A DNA stretch of 64,000 bases, from positions 1 through 64,000 of the forward strand of contig NZ_MAEL01000045.1 in NCBI RefSeq assembly GCF_009933335.1, in the 5' to 3' direction. The stretch comes from Candidatus Enterococcus willemsii (GTDB lineage: Bacteria; Bacillota; Bacilli; Lactobacillales; Enterococcaceae). The notes under the pieces were generated by a model, which made no database searches, was not told the DNA's origin, and saw only the letters and a list, made by a program, of their open reading frames with translations. Within the stretch, counting starts at the first letter, position 1. Every line of letters begins with the position of its first letter. Made by a program: the position numbers and the translations under genes. Positions 1 through 9,571 of the stretch are shown here, piece by piece.

Positions 1-206
1 TGAAGATAGCAGAAAATAAGGAAAAAAGCGAATTTACTTAATAGAAATTTAAAAAAATAACCGAAAAATACGCTTGTTCAGATTTTTTTATGCAAAAAAT
101 AGAAGAATATGGTAAAATTGTTTGAAAGTCAAAGTATATTTGGCTTGAAAAATGTATCGAATCCCTTGAAAATTACATGTAAAATGAAAAAAACACAAAA
201 ATAGGG

Positions 207-235
207 TTGCATTTTTTTTGATTTTAAATTATAGT
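207..235 (+). promoter_or_regulatory. fab operon promoter
   Basis: A -35 TTGCAT (207-212) and a -10 TATAGT (230-235) are separated by 17 bp, 48 bp ahead of the fabT start. The -10 overlaps the first FabT operator, so FabT bound there would block RNA polymerase. Confidence 0.7.
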
Positions 236-265
236 TTGATAGTCAAAAGATTTGATAATCAAACT
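233..265 (+). promoter_or_regulatory. Two tandem FabT operators
   Basis: Two adjacent dyads of the type TTTGATnnTCAAA lie at 233-249 and 249-265, just downstream of and overlapping the -10. They match the known FabT box of streptococci and enterococci. FabT binds with acyl-ACP as corepressor, so the operon is probably autoregulated and responds to fatty acids. A weaker third copy (TTTGAAAGTCAAA) is at 121-133. Confidence 0.75.
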
Positions 266-282
266 ATTCGGATGGTGGAACA

Positions 283-723
283 ATGAAACCCAACTTTGAA
301 AGAATTAATAACTTATTGGTAGATGTCTTTAATGACATTTTAGTTATCGAGGAATCAGAACTAAAAAAATCGCAATTTAATGATCTTTCGATTACTGAAA
401 TGCATACGATTGAAGCAATCGGTATGTATAAAAAAAAGACAACTTCTGAGGTTGCAAAAGAACTTTCGATTACAGTTGGTACATTAACCATTGCAATCAA
501 TCGTTTAGTGAAAAAAGGATACGTCGAACGAATTCGTAGTGAAGACGATCGTCGTGTAGTCAAATTAGGTTTGACAAAAAAAGGAAAGTTACTTTTTCGT
601 GTTCATCAACATTTTCACAGTCAAATGATTCGGGAAATTTTGAAGAATATGGAAGATGATGAGCAGACAGCGTTACTTAAAGCGTTGGATAATCTTCATT
701 ATTTCTTACAAGAATATAAGTGA
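283..723 (+). CDS. fabT: FabT, MarR-family repressor of fatty acid synthesis
   Basis: A 146-residue winged-helix regulator of the MarR family and first gene of the fab operon. The HTH region (about residues 50-100: TSEVAKELSITVGTLTIAI, then the wing with the DDRR motif) is intact. In streptococci and enterococci FabT represses fab genes when loaded with acyl-ACP. Two FabT boxes directly upstream support that role and autoregulation. The ATG at 283 follows GGTGG at 273-277. The stop is 10 bp before fabH. The identification rests on family plus operon context. Confidence 0.92.
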   Translation: MKPNFERINNLLVDVFNDILVIEESELKKSQFNDLSITEMHTIEAIGMYKKKTTSEVAKELSITVGTLTIAINRLVKKGYVERIRSEDDRRVVKLGLTKKGKLLFRVHQHFHSQMIREILKNMEDDEQTALLKALDNLHYFLQEYK

Positions 724-733
724 GCGTATAAGT

Positions 734-1696
734 ATGACAAATTTTGGACAAATTACAGCAACTGCGAGTTACGTCCCTGAAAAAGTAGTATCCAATGATC
801 AATTAGCAGAAATTATGGATACTAGTGATGAATGGATTTATTCTCGTACAGGAATCAAAACCAGACATATTGCAACAGATGAAAATACTTCGGATTTGTG
901 TATTAAAGTGGCCAATCAATTACTTGAGAAAAGCCACACATCTCCAGAAGAAATAGATTTCATTATTGTCGCAACAATGTCCCCAGACTATAACTCACCT
1001 TCTGTTGCTTGTATGGTACAAGGAGCCGTTGGAGCAAGTCGTGCATTTGCTTTCGACTTAAGTGCAGCCTGTGCAGGTTTTGTTTATGCGTTATCTATGG
1101 GCGAAAAAATTATTCGTACAGGAGCTAAGAAAGGCTTAATCATCGGAGGCGAGGTTCTTTCTAAAGTATTAGATTGGGAAGACCGAACAACAGCTGTCTT
1201 GTTTGGAGATGGTGCAGGTGGCGTATTGTTAGAAGCAAGCGACCAACCACATATCTTGAAAGAAAGCTTGCGTGCTGACGGAACAAGAGGTATGTCATTG
1301 ACTTCTGGTTATAAGGAGAATAAAAATCCTTATGGTCATTCGACAACTGGACAAACAACTTGTTTAACAATGGCTGGTAGAGATATCTTTGACTTTGCGA
1401 CAAGAGATGTTGCCGCCGCAATTGCTGAACTAATTGAAGGCGAGACAATTGACTACTTTCTACTACATCAAGCAAATTCTCGTATTTTAGATAAAATTGC
1501 GAGAAAAGTTAAAGCACCTCGCGAAAAATTTTTACAAAACATGGATAAATATGGCAATACATCTGGTGCAACAATTCCTATCTTATTGGATGAATCCGTT
1601 GCAGATGGTACTTTAACATTAGGAAACAATCAAAAAGTGATACTTTCAGGTTTTGGTGGCGGATTGACATGGGGTTCCATGATCATCACCTTATAA
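734..1696 (+). CDS. fabH: 3-oxoacyl-ACP synthase III (KASIII)
   Basis: FabH condenses acetyl-CoA (or a branched primer) with malonyl-ACP to start each fatty acid. The 320-residue product has the thiolase-fold triad: Cys113 in SAACAGF, His245 in LLHQAN and Asn275 in GNTSGAT. I chose the ATG at 734 because the protein then begins MTNFGQITATASYVPE as in other FabH proteins. A longer in-frame reading back to 656 would overlap fabT and adds unconserved residues. The Shine-Dalgarno sequence is weak (AAGTGAG across the fabT stop), which suggests translational coupling to fabT. Confidence 0.95.
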   Translation: MTNFGQITATASYVPEKVVSNDQLAEIMDTSDEWIYSRTGIKTRHIATDENTSDLCIKVANQLLEKSHTSPEEIDFIIVATMSPDYNSPSVACMVQGAVGASRAFAFDLSAACAGFVYALSMGEKIIRTGAKKGLIIGGEVLSKVLDWEDRTTAVLFGDGAGGVLLEASDQPHILKESLRADGTRGMSLTSGYKENKNPYGHSTTGQTTCLTMAGRDIFDFATRDVAAAIAELIEGETIDYFLLHQANSRILDKIARKVKAPREKFLQNMDKYGNTSGATIPILLDESVADGTLTLGNNQKVILSGFGGGLTWGSMIITL

Positions 1697-1742
1697 TCTG
1701 TAGTTATATAAAATTAAAAAACATTATTGGAGGAATATAAAC

Positions 1743-1967
1743 ATGGTATTCGAAAAAATTCAAGAAATCGTAGCAGAAGAATTAGGTAAAGAGAAAGATG
1801 AAATTCAATTAACAACAAACATTCAAGAAGATTTAGAAGCAGATAGCTTAGACTTATTCCAAATCATCAATGAAATTGAAGATGAATTTGATGTAAAAAT
1901 CGAAGTAGAAGACGGTATCAAAACTGTTAGCGACTTAGTGAAATACGTAGAACAACAACAAGCTTAA
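1743..1967 (+). CDS. acpP: Acyl carrier protein
   Basis: A 74-residue acidic carrier protein that holds growing acyl chains on a 4'-phosphopantetheine arm. The attachment serine is Ser35 in the motif EADSLD. It has a strong GGAGG (1729-1733) ten bases before the ATG, as expected for a very abundant protein. It sits between fabH and fabD. In related enterococci and streptococci the next gene is the enoyl reductase fabK, which is missing here. This is the type II fatty acid ACP rather than a DltC or polyketide carrier, judging by the operon. Confidence 0.95.
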   Translation: MVFEKIQEIVAEELGKEKDEIQLTTNIQEDLEADSLDLFQIINEIEDEFDVKIEVEDGIKTVSDLVKYVEQQQA

Positions 1968-1974
1968 TTTTTGA

Positions 1975-2013
1975 GGCTGGGCCAAAAGCCTAGCCTTTCC
2001 TTATATAGGAAAG
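1975..2013 (+). repeat. Double hairpin in the acpP-fabD gap
   Basis: Two adjacent stem-loops. The first pairs GGCTGGGC (1975-1982) with GCCTAGCC (1988-1995) around CAAAA, with one G-U pair. The second pairs CTTTCCT (1995-2001) with AGGAAAG (2007-2013) around TATAT. No T-run follows, so this is not a standard terminator. It may stabilise or process the mRNA to raise acpP levels. The GAGGCTGGGxCAAAAG core resembles a dispersed element I recall from enterococci and lactobacilli. That resemblance is from memory. Confidence 0.6.
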
Positions 2014-2130
2014 TTGATTAGATATTTCGAATACGTATCTCCAACGAAAACCAAATAAAAAATTAAGTGATTTATACAAACAAATGAAATCAATTCGTTG
2101 ATTAAAAAGAGACATTTAGAGGAGATAAAC

Positions 2131-3054
2131 ATGAAAACAGCTTTTTTATTTAGCGGCCAAGGTGCGCAATATGTTGGCATGGGACAAGAATTATACGAAC
2201 AAGAAGCGATTGTTCGTGATACATTTGCGCAAGCAAGTAAAGTTCTAGGCTATGACATGGCAGAATTATGTTTTACTGAAAATGAAAAATTAGATCAAAC
2301 TGAATATACGCAGCCAGCAATTTTAACAGTTAGTGTGGCTTTTTGGCGCTTATTAGAATCCAAAGGTTATCACGCAGATGCCGTTGCTGGATTGAGTCTA
2401 GGTGAATACACAGCCTTAGTTGCTAGTGGTGCGCTAGACTTTGAGGATGCTGTGGCACTCGTTGCTAAAAGAGGCGCGTTTATGGCAAATGCAGCACCTG
2501 CAGGAACAGGAAAAATGGTTGCAGTCATGAATACACCTGTTGAAACAATTGAAAAAGTTTGCGAAGAAGCAAGCTCATTGGGAATTGTTTCTCCAGCAAA
2601 TTACAATACACCTCAACAAATTGTTATTGGAGGAGAAGTTTCAGCAGTTGACGATGCCGTGGAACGATTAAAAGAAGCAGGGGCAAAACGTATGATACCA
2701 CTAAATGTGAGTGGACCATTCCATACAGCATTGCTAAAAACCGCAGCAGAAAACTTAAAAGAAGTACTAGAAACAGTGACCTTTAAAGAAATGAATGTAC
2801 CGGTGATTAGCAATACAACGGCACAAGTAATGAACCAAACAGAAATAAAAGATTTATTAGAACGACAAGTTATGTCACCTGTTCGTTTCTATGAGAGTGT
2901 AGATACACTGAAAGAATTAGGCATTGAACGAATTGTTGAAATTGGACCTGGAAAAGTTCTTTCAGGATTCATTAAAAAAATTGACAAAACATTAGTTATG
3001 TCTCGCGTAGAAGACAGTAAGACGCTACAAGAGACTGAGGCAGTATTATCCTAG
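2131..3054 (+). CDS. fabD: Malonyl-CoA:ACP transacylase
   Basis: FabD moves malonyl from CoA to ACP, making the chain-extender for FabH and FabF. The 307-residue protein opens with FLFSGQGAQYVGMG. It has the nucleophile elbow GLSLGEYTALV (Ser near 89) and the catalytic His in VSGPFHTALL. The ATG at 2131 follows AGAGGAG (2118-2124). An in-frame TTG 33 bp upstream lacks a ribosome binding site and was rejected. In relatives fabK comes directly before this gene. Here there is only a 163 bp spacer. Confidence 0.95.
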   Translation: MKTAFLFSGQGAQYVGMGQELYEQEAIVRDTFAQASKVLGYDMAELCFTENEKLDQTEYTQPAILTVSVAFWRLLESKGYHADAVAGLSLGEYTALVASGALDFEDAVALVAKRGAFMANAAPAGTGKMVAVMNTPVETIEKVCEEASSLGIVSPANYNTPQQIVIGGEVSAVDDAVERLKEAGAKRMIPLNVSGPFHTALLKTAAENLKEVLETVTFKEMNVPVISNTTAQVMNQTEIKDLLERQVMSPVRFYESVDTLKELGIERIVEIGPGKVLSGFIKKIDKTLVMSRVEDSKTLQETEAVLS

Positions 3055-3063
3055 GAGGACAGT

Positions 3064-3801
3064 ATGGAATTAAAAAATAAAACGGTTTTTGTTACTGGTA
3101 GTACGCGAGGGATTGGTTTAGAAATCGCAAAAGCTTTTGCAAAAGAAGGCGCAAATATTGTATTAAATGGGCGTAGTGAAATTTCAAAAGAATTAATTGC
3201 TGAAATTGAAAGTTATGGCGTGAAATGTATCGGTGTCTCTGGTGATATTTCTGACTTTGCGAATGCAGGTGAAATGATTAAAGCAACAGAAGATCAATTA
3301 GGACCAGTCAATGTACTTGTCAATAATGCTGGAATTACTAATGATAAATTATTATTACGCATGACAGAAACAGATTTTGAACAAGTGTTAAAAATCAACT
3401 TAACTGGCACATTTAATATGACACAACAAGTGATGAAAAAAATGTTGAAACAGCGTGAAGGCGTGATTATCAATTTATCAAGCGTTTCTGGTTTGATGGG
3501 GAATGCTGGCCAAGCCAATTATGCAGCAAGTAAAGCAGGTGTGGTTGGTTTTACTAAATCGGTTGCTAGAGAAGTGGCTCCAAGAGGGATTACCTGCAAT
3601 GCAATTGCCCCTGGCTTTATTCAAACAGATATGACAGAAGTCTTATCAGATAAGGTAAAAGAACAAGTAACACAAAGTATTCCATTGCAACGTTTTGGCA
3701 ATGTAGAAGATGTTGCGCAAACGGCTATTTTCTTAGCAAAAAGCCCATATATCACTGGTCAAGTAATTAATGTTGACGGTGGTTTGGTCATGCACGGTTA
3801 A
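3064..3801 (+). CDS. fabG: 3-oxoacyl-ACP reductase
   Basis: A short-chain dehydrogenase of 245 residues that reduces 3-oxoacyl-ACP to 3-hydroxyacyl-ACP with NADPH. Visible motifs are the cofactor loop TGSTRGIG (about residues 11-18), the NNAG motif, the catalytic Ser in INLSSVSG and YAASKAG (Tyr and Lys). It starts 9 bp after the fabD stop with AGGAGG just ahead, and it lies between fabD and fabF as in other Lactobacillales. Confidence 0.95.
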   Translation: MELKNKTVFVTGSTRGIGLEIAKAFAKEGANIVLNGRSEISKELIAEIESYGVKCIGVSGDISDFANAGEMIKATEDQLGPVNVLVNNAGITNDKLLLRMTETDFEQVLKINLTGTFNMTQQVMKKMLKQREGVIINLSSVSGLMGNAGQANYAASKAGVVGFTKSVAREVAPRGITCNAIAPGFIQTDMTEVLSDKVKEQVTQSIPLQRFGNVEDVAQTAIFLAKSPYITGQVINVDGGLVMHG

Positions 3802-3817
3802 GAGAGGAGAAAAAATT

Positions 3818-5053
3818 ATGAATCGAGTAGTAGTCACAGGATACGGTGTGGTTTCTCCAATTGGGAACGACCCGGAAACATTTTTATCTAGTTTAAAAGA
3901 AGGAACCAACGGAATTGGTCCAATCACTAAATTTGACGCAGAAGCAACAGGAATCTCAGTTGCAGGAGAGGTCAAAGATTTTCCATTAGAAAAATATTTC
4001 GTTAAAAAAGATACGAAGCGGATGGATGAGTTTTCATTGTATGGAATTCATGCAGCGTTAGATGCGATTGAAATGGCAAAATTAGATACAAATGCGATTG
4101 ATGCTGATCGTTTTGGTGTAATGGTTGGTTCAGGTATTGGTGGTTTACCAACTATTCAAGATCAAGTAACACGCATGAATGAGAAAGGTCCAAAACGTGT
4201 ATCACCAATGTTCGTGCCAATGTCTATCGTCAACATGGTTGCAGGAAATATTGCATTACGTGTCGGCGCAAAAGGAATCTGTACAACAACAGTGACTGCC
4301 TGTGCTTCTGGTACACATTCAGTAGGTGAAGCGTTCCGTAACATTAAGCATGGTTATGCAGATGTTATGTTAGCTGGTGGGGCAGAAGCAACAATTTGTG
4401 AAATTGGTATTGCTGGTTTTGCTTCATTAACAGCTTTAACGACAGAAGCTGATCCTGATAAAGCATCAACACCATTTGACAAAAACCGCAGTGGCTTTGT
4501 TATGGGTGAAGGAGCGGGTGTTCTATTGTTAGAATCATTGGATCATGCATTAGCTCGCGGTGCCAATATTCTTGGTGAAGTAGTTGGTTATGGCGCAAAT
4601 TGTGATGCTTACCATATGACAGCACCAAATCCTGATGGTTCAGGTGCAGGTAAAGCAATGAAATTAGCAATGACTGAAGCAGATATTCAACCGACAGAAG
4701 TTGGCTACATCAATGCGCATGGGACAAGTACACCAGCCAATGATGTGTCAGAAGCGACAGCAATTCGTTATGGTTTAGGAGATAGTTACAAAGAAACTTA
4801 TGTAAGTAGTACAAAATCAATGACAGGTCACTTATTAGGTGCTGCCGGTGGAGTTGAAGCAGTTGCTACCTTATTAGCGTTGCAACACCAATTTATTCCA
4901 CCAAATATTAATGTAACAGAGCAAGATCCAGATATTGACTTAAACGTTGTGATAAACGAGAGCAAACCAGCCGAATTAACTTATGCTATGAGTAATTCAC
5001 TAGGTTTTGGTGGACACAATGCAGTTATTTTAATGAAACGTTGGGAGGCATAA
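3818..5053 (+). CDS. fabF: 3-oxoacyl-ACP synthase II (KASII)
   Basis: FabF carries out the elongation condensations. The 411-residue protein has the Cys-His-His triad: Cys162 in VTACASG, His301 in NAHGTSTP and His338 in SMTGHLLGAAGG with Lys333 nearby. I chose the ATG at 3818 (MNRVVVTGYG), which follows AGAGGAGA. Readings that start at 3770 lie inside fabG. In enterococci FabF paralogues can also serve unsaturated fatty acid synthesis, but sequence alone does not show that here. Confidence 0.95.
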   Translation: MNRVVVTGYGVVSPIGNDPETFLSSLKEGTNGIGPITKFDAEATGISVAGEVKDFPLEKYFVKKDTKRMDEFSLYGIHAALDAIEMAKLDTNAIDADRFGVMVGSGIGGLPTIQDQVTRMNEKGPKRVSPMFVPMSIVNMVAGNIALRVGAKGICTTTVTACASGTHSVGEAFRNIKHGYADVMLAGGAEATICEIGIAGFASLTALTTEADPDKASTPFDKNRSGFVMGEGAGVLLLESLDHALARGANILGEVVGYGANCDAYHMTAPNPDGSGAGKAMKLAMTEADIQPTEVGYINAHGTSTPANDVSEATAIRYGLGDSYKETYVSSTKSMTGHLLGAAGGVEAVATLLALQHQFIPPNINVTEQDPDIDLNVVINESKPAELTYAMSNSLGFGGHNAVILMKRWEA

Positions 5054-5055
5054 GA

Positions 5056-5532
5056 ATGGACTTGAATGAAATAAAAGATTTACTTACTCTTTTTGATCAA
5101 TCCACTCTAACTGAATTTAATCTAAAAGATGGTAGTTTCGAATTATATTTAAATAAAAATAGCATGTCACGTGCACAAACAACACAGGTAGAAACAGTTG
5201 CACAACCACAACCAGTAGCTGCAGCACCTGTTGCACAAACAGTACAGCCAGCTCCAGTAGTTGAAACGACAGAACAAAAACCGGTTGTAGCTGGAACAGA
5301 AATTGTTTCGCCATTAGTTGGGGTGGCTTATTTAAAACCAAGCCCAGATAAACCAACATTCAAGCAAGTTGGTGACCATGTGGCAAAAGGAGACGTTGTT
5401 TGTATCGTTGAAGCGATGAAAGTCATGAACGAAATTACAAGTGATGTTTCAGGAGAAATTGTTGAAGTTTTAGTAGAAAATGAACAAGTGGTTGAATTTA
5501 ACCAACCATTGTTTATTGTGAAAGAAGGGTAA
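5056..5532 (+). CDS. accB: Biotin carboxyl carrier protein of acetyl-CoA carboxylase
   Basis: The 158-residue BCCP subunit. An N-terminal region (1-40) is followed by an Ala/Pro/Gln-rich flexible linker (about 41-75) and a biotinyl domain with the lysine motif EAMKVMNE (Lys122). The start at 5056 ([10 protein letters not shown]) follows GGGAGG (5043-5048), which overlaps the end of fabF. The gap to fabF is 2 bp and to fabZ 2 bp, so translation is probably coupled. Confidence 0.95.
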   Translation: MDLNEIKDLLTLFDQSTLTEFNLKDGSFELYLNKNSMSRAQTTQVETVAQPQPVAAAPVAQTVQPAPVVETTEQKPVVAGTEIVSPLVGVAYLKPSPDKPTFKQVGDHVAKGDVVCIVEAMKVMNEITSDVSGEIVEVLVENEQVVEFNQPLFIVKEG

Positions 5533-5534
5533 AT

Positions 5535-5963
5535 ATGTCTGTAATGAATATTCAAGAAATTAAAGAGATTATTCCTCATCGTTATCCGATGTTATTGATT
5601 GATCGTGTGGAAGAATTAGTTGATGGTGAACGAGTTGTTGCTAAGAAAAATGTGACAATTAATGAACCATTCTTCCAAGGACATTTTCCACATGAACCTG
5701 TAATGCCAGGTGTATTGATTGTTGAAGCGATGGCACAAGCAGGTGCAGTTGCACTATTATCGTTAGAACAATTCCGTGGCAAAACAGCTTACTTTGGTGG
5801 CATTGATAAAGCCAAATTCCGTAAAAAAGTAACACCAGGTGATACACTGATTTTAGAAGTAGAAATTATTAAAGTTAAAGCAAATGCTGGTATTGGTAAA
5901 GGTATTGCAAAAGTGGACGGCAAAAAAGTAGCCGAAGCTGAATTAACCTTCATGATTGGATAG
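5535..5963 (+). CDS. fabZ: 3-hydroxyacyl-ACP dehydratase
   Basis: A single-hotdog dehydratase of 142 residues that makes trans-2-enoyl-ACP. The active site His50 lies in GHFP and Glu64 in [10 protein letters not shown]. Enterococci usually also carry FabN, a FabZ-like dehydratase/isomerase in another locus. Position inside the fab/acc operon between accB and accC argues for FabZ here, but the FabZ/FabN split is set by small differences I cannot prove by eye. A second ATG at 5544 is an alternative start. Confidence 0.9.
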   Translation: MSVMNIQEIKEIIPHRYPMLLIDRVEELVDGERVVAKKNVTINEPFFQGHFPHEPVMPGVLIVEAMAQAGAVALLSLEQFRGKTAYFGGIDKAKFRKKVTPGDTLILEVEIIKVKANAGIGKGIAKVDGKKVAEAELTFMIG

Positions 5964-5970
5964 GTGACAT

Positions 5971-7335
5971 ATGTTTTCAAAGATATTAATTGCAAACCGT
6001 GGAGAGATTGCGGTGAGAATCATTCGCGCATGTCGCGAATTGGGTGTCCGTACAGTAGCAGTTTATTCTGAAGCTGATAGAAATGCCCTACACACTGAAT
6101 TAGCAGACGAAGCAATTTGTATCGGACCTGCTAAAGCAACAGATTCATATTTAAATGTACAACAAATTTTAAGTGCAGCTATCGTCACGAAAGCTGAAGC
6201 AATTCACCCTGGATTCGGTTTCTTATCCGAAAATAGCCGATTTGCTTCAATGTGCGAAGAATGCAATATTACGTTTATTGGACCTAAAAGTAAAACGATT
6301 GATGATATGGGGAACAAAATCAATGCGCGTAAATTAATGATTGATGCGAAAGTACCGGTCATTCCTGGAAGCGAAGGCGCAGTTGCGGATGTTGAAGAAG
6401 CATTAACAATTGCAGATGAAATTGGTTATCCAGTGATGCTAAAAGCTGCTGCTGGTGGTGGAGGAAAAGGAATTCGTAAAGTATTGACAAAAGACGAATT
6501 ACCACAACATTTTTCTTCTGCCCAACAAGAAGCAAAAGCTGCTTTTGGTAACGATGATATGTATATTGAGAAAATTGTTTATCCTGCGCGTCATATCGAA
6601 GTCCAAATTTTAGGTGACAGTTTTGGAAATGTCATTCATTTAGGTGAACGTGACTGCTCTTTACAAAGAAATAACCAAAAAGTGCTAGAAGAATCACCTT
6701 CTGTCGTTATTTCTGAAGATAAACGTCAAGAAATTGGCATGGCGGCTGTCCGTGCAGCCAAAGCAGTTAATTATGAAAATGCTGGAACAATTGAGTTCTT
6801 GATGGATGAATCTGGTGCCTTTTATTTCATGGAAATGAATACTCGTATTCAAGTAGAACATCCCATTACAGAAATGGTAACCGGTGTTGATTTAGTGAAG
6901 AAACAACTAGAGATTGCTAGTGGTGAACCATTAGGTCTAAAACAAGAAGAGATTAAAATGACTGGACATGCAATTGAATGCCGAATTAATGCTGAAAACC
7001 CAGCCTTTAATTTTGCACCATCGCCAGGTACAATTAGTAATTTATTGTTGCCAGCTGGTGGCATGGGGATTCGTGTTGATAGTGCGATGTATTCAGGCTA
7101 CACAATCCCACCTTACTATGATTCAATGATTGCAAAAGTCATTGTACACGGCAACACTCGTTTTGATGCATTGATGAAAATGCAACGTGCACTAAGTGAG
7201 CTAGTTACAGATGGTGTGGTTACAAATGCTGAATTCCAATTAGATTTAATCAGTCATCCTAATGTTATTGCGGGGGATTACAGCACGGCCTTTTTACAAG
7301 AAGAATTTTTACCAAATTGGACGCCTGAAGTTTAG
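5971..7335 (+). CDS. accC: Biotin carboxylase subunit of acetyl-CoA carboxylase
   Basis: The 454-residue ATP-grasp subunit carboxylates biotin on AccB using bicarbonate and ATP. It opens with the N-terminal carboxylase fold ([17 protein letters not shown]), then the glycine-rich ATP loop [13 protein letters not shown] (about residues 158-170), the catalytic [15 protein letters not shown] region and the C-terminal carboxylase domain. Length is typical. It lies 7 bp after fabZ, with TAGGTGA as ribosome binding site. Confidence 0.96.
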   Translation: MFSKILIANRGEIAVRIIRACRELGVRTVAVYSEADRNALHTELADEAICIGPAKATDSYLNVQQILSAAIVTKAEAIHPGFGFLSENSRFASMCEECNITFIGPKSKTIDDMGNKINARKLMIDAKVPVIPGSEGAVADVEEALTIADEIGYPVMLKAAAGGGGKGIRKVLTKDELPQHFSSAQQEAKAAFGNDDMYIEKIVYPARHIEVQILGDSFGNVIHLGERDCSLQRNNQKVLEESPSVVISEDKRQEIGMAAVRAAKAVNYENAGTIEFLMDESGAFYFMEMNTRIQVEHPITEMVTGVDLVKKQLEIASGEPLGLKQEEIKMTGHAIECRINAENPAFNFAPSPGTISNLLLPAGGMGIRVDSAMYSGYTIPPYYDSMIAKVIVHGNTRFDALMKMQRALSELVTDGVVTNAEFQLDLISHPNVIAGDYSTAFLQEEFLPNWTPEV

Positions 7336-7346
7336 GAGGGGAAAAC

Positions 7347-8219
7347 ATGGCATTATTCAAAAAGAAAAAGGATTATATTCGAATTAATCCAAATCGTCCA
7401 ACAACGCCAACGAATGAACCTTCTGTCCCGGACAATATGTGGGCAAAATGTCCAAGTTGCAAGCATACACTTTATACAAAAGAAATTGGGGCAGAGAAAG
7501 TCTGCCCTAACTGTGGGTATAATTTCCGTATAACCGCTTGGGAACGAATTTCGTTGACTATTGATGAAAGAAGTTTTGAAGAATGGGATACAGATGTCGA
7601 AACAGAAGACCCATTGGATTTCCCAAAGTATAAAGAAAAGATTGAGCAAATGCGTGAAAAAACGCAACTACACGAAGCTGTTTTAACAGGAAAAGCAACT
7701 GTTCTAGGAGAATCGATTGCTTTAGGTATTATGGATTCACACTTTATTATGGGAAGTATGGGAACGGTTGTCGGTGAAAAAATCACGCGCTTGTTTGAAA
7801 AAGCGACCGAACAAGGCTTACCAGTTGTCTTATTTACTGCTTCTGGAGGGGCTAGAATGCAAGAAGGAATTTTTTCTTTAATGCAAATGGCTAAAATTTC
7901 TGCAGCAGTCAAACGACATAGTAATCAGGGCCTATTTTACCTAACTGTTTTAACAGATCCAACAACTGGTGGTGTAACAGCAAGCTTTGCGATGGAAGGC
8001 GATATTATTTTAGCCGAGCCACAAGCATTGATTGGTTTTGCAGGTCGACGTGTGATTGAACAGACCATCAAACAAGAACTACCAGATGATTTCCAAAAAG
8101 CAGAGTTTCTGCTAGAACATGGTTTTGTGGATCAAATTGTTCCACGAACTGAATTAAGAGAACGCATATATGACTTAGTACGTATGCATACGATGAAGGG
8201 GTGGCAAAATCATGAGTAG
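7347..8219 (+). CDS. accD: Carboxyltransferase beta subunit of acetyl-CoA carboxylase
   Basis: The 290-residue beta subunit carries an N-terminal zinc ribbon with Cys35, Cys38, Cys53 and Cys56, followed by the crotonase-like carboxyltransferase domain ([21 protein letters not shown]). With AccA it transfers CO2 from carboxybiotin to acetyl-CoA. GGAGGGG precedes the ATG. It overlaps accA by 8 bp, which fits equal synthesis of the two subunits. Confidence 0.96.
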   Translation: MALFKKKKDYIRINPNRPTTPTNEPSVPDNMWAKCPSCKHTLYTKEIGAEKVCPNCGYNFRITAWERISLTIDERSFEEWDTDVETEDPLDFPKYKEKIEQMREKTQLHEAVLTGKATVLGESIALGIMDSHFIMGSMGTVVGEKITRLFEKATEQGLPVVLFTASGGARMQEGIFSLMQMAKISAAVKRHSNQGLFYLTVLTDPTTGGVTASFAMEGDIILAEPQALIGFAGRRVIEQTIKQELPDDFQKAEFLLEHGFVDQIVPRTELRERIYDLVRMHTMKGWQNHE

Positions 8220-8994
8220 TGCACACGAGATTGTTCAACTAGCTCGCGCAAAAGAGCGTTTAACGGCTTTGGACTACTTTGAACGCCTCTTTGACGATTA
8301 CCAAGAATTTCATGGAGATCGCCTGTTTGCAGATGATGAAGCTGTTGTTGGGGGAGTCGCTTTATTAGACGACAAGCCAGTAACAGTTATCGGTATTCAA
8401 AAAGGCCGTAACCTTCCAGAAAATTTAAAACGTAATTTTGGTTCACCGCATCCGGAAGGGTATCGTAAAGCGTTGCGACTAATGAAACAAGCAGAAAAAT
8501 TTAAACGTCCAGTGATTACGTTTATCAATACAGCAGGAGCATTTTGTGGTATCGGTGCAGAGGAACGTGGAGAAGGCGAAGCGATTGCTCGTAACTTACT
8601 AGAAATGTCTGATTTAAAAGTACCGATTATTGCAATTGTGATTGGTGAAGGTGGTAGTGGTGGTGCATTAGCTTTAGGGCTTGGAGATGAAGTGTGGATG
8701 ATGGAACATTCCATTTATGCTGTACTATCACCGGAAGGATTTGCTTCGATTCTATGGAAAGACGGAAGTCGTGCCAAAGAAGCGGCTGAATTGATGAAAA
8801 TTACGGCCAAAGAATTAAAAGAATTGAACATTGTGGAACGTGTTATTCCAGAAACATTCCGTGGAGAAAAAATTGCAGAAGCTGCAATTATCAAACGCTT
8901 AAAAGATGACTTAATTCGTAAATTGAAAGAATTGTCAGCAAAAGATGTATCGGAATTGCTAGAAGCTCGTTACCAACGTTTTAGAAAATACTAA
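8212..8994 (+). CDS. accA: Carboxyltransferase alpha subunit of acetyl-CoA carboxylase
   Basis: The 260-residue alpha subunit is the last gene of the fab operon. The carboxyltransferase core is plain ([31 protein letters not shown]). It lacks the longer N-terminal helix region of the E. coli protein, as is usual in Lactobacillales. The start codon lies inside accD (8 bp overlap). A strong bidirectional terminator follows at 9001-9049. Confidence 0.95.
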   Translation: MSSAHEIVQLARAKERLTALDYFERLFDDYQEFHGDRLFADDEAVVGGVALLDDKPVTVIGIQKGRNLPENLKRNFGSPHPEGYRKALRLMKQAEKFKRPVITFINTAGAFCGIGAEERGEGEAIARNLLEMSDLKVPIIAIVIGEGGSGGALALGLGDEVWMMEHSIYAVLSPEGFASILWKDGSRAKEAAELMKITAKELKELNIVERVIPETFRGEKIAEAAIIKRLKDDLIRKLKELSAKDVSELLEARYQRFRKY

Positions 8995-9000
8995 GCAACA

Positions 9001-9049
9001 AAAAAGCCTTGCACTATGAGTTATAATACTCAAGTACAAGGCTTTTTTT
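9001..9049. terminator. Bidirectional terminator after accA
   Basis: AAAAAGCCTTG (9001-9011) pairs with CAAGGCTTTTT (9037-9047), with a smaller inner stem. A-runs and T-runs on both sides let it end the fab operon and the leftward VOC gene. Confidence 0.85.
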
Positions 9050-9055
9050 ATTTCA

Positions 9056-9454
9056 TTACATTGCCATCCAGTTTGGTTCTAACATATTACCGTCTAAATC
9101 TTGTACTTCTAAGCCAAACATTTGATCTTCTGGAATCCCCATATCTACAGAGTAAACCGTTCCGCCGCTTTCTTCTGCGAGTTTACCGAACTTTTTCACT
9201 TCATCAGCACTGCCTAAACTAAAAGCAATTAATGCAGCACTTTGTGTTTTTGTGTCAGCAATTGTCTTGTCTTTGATAAATAATTTGTAGAAGGAATGAT
9301 CCAATAACATGATAAAAAAATTATCATCCCACACCATGCAACTAGTTCGTTCATCTGAAAAGTCATCATTCTTTTTAAATCCTAATTTTTCATAAAAAAC
9401 AGTAGACGCAGCAACATCTTTAACTGGAAAGTTCACAAAAACCATGGTAGACAT
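9056..9454 (-). CDS. VOC (glyoxalase/bleomycin resistance) family protein
   Basis: A 132-residue protein of the vicinal oxygen chelate superfamily. The N-terminal beta-alpha unit (FVNFPVKDVAASTVFYEKLGF) and the C-terminal motif QDLDGNMLEPNW are typical. It is a single-domain member close to the PhnB/YycE type. The substrate is unknown and cannot be read from the sequence. The start at 9454 (MSTMVFVNF) has AGGAGGA upstream. An upstream in-frame start at 9505 would add residues not typical of the family. It is read leftward, alone, and shares the accA terminator. Confidence 0.8.
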   Translation of the reverse strand: MSTMVFVNFPVKDVAASTVFYEKLGFKKNDDFSDERTSCMVWDDNFFIMLLDHSFYKLFIKDKTIADTKTQSAALIAFSLGSADEVKKFGKLAEESGGTVYSVDMGIPEDQMFGLEVQDLDGNMLEPNWMAM

Positions 9455-9571
9455 AATGATTCCTCCTTTTTTCTTTATTATCATTAAAAATAGCCATTCT
9501 GTCAAAGGGAAACGCTTTCTTTCCGGAGAGGGATTCTTAACTAGTTATAAAAATACAATTTATTAAATAAA

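Noticed and set aside
1-206. Gene or RNA in the first 206 bases
   Set aside because: Very AT-rich, with no frame of useful length and no recognisable RNA. Only a degenerate FabT box (121-133) stands out.
656-733. N-terminal extension of FabH by 26 residues
   Set aside because: It would overlap fabT in another frame, has no ribosome binding site and adds residues foreign to FabH. The ATG at 734 gives the standard N-terminus.
9016-9222. 68-codon rightward frame after accA
   Set aside because: It begins inside the terminator hairpin and lies opposite the VOC gene. There is no ribosome binding site or recognisable product.
9507-9520. Possible CcpA (cre) site upstream of the VOC gene
   Set aside because: GGGAAACGCTTTCT keeps the CGCTTTC half but departs from the consensus in the left arm. 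It is not strong enough to list.
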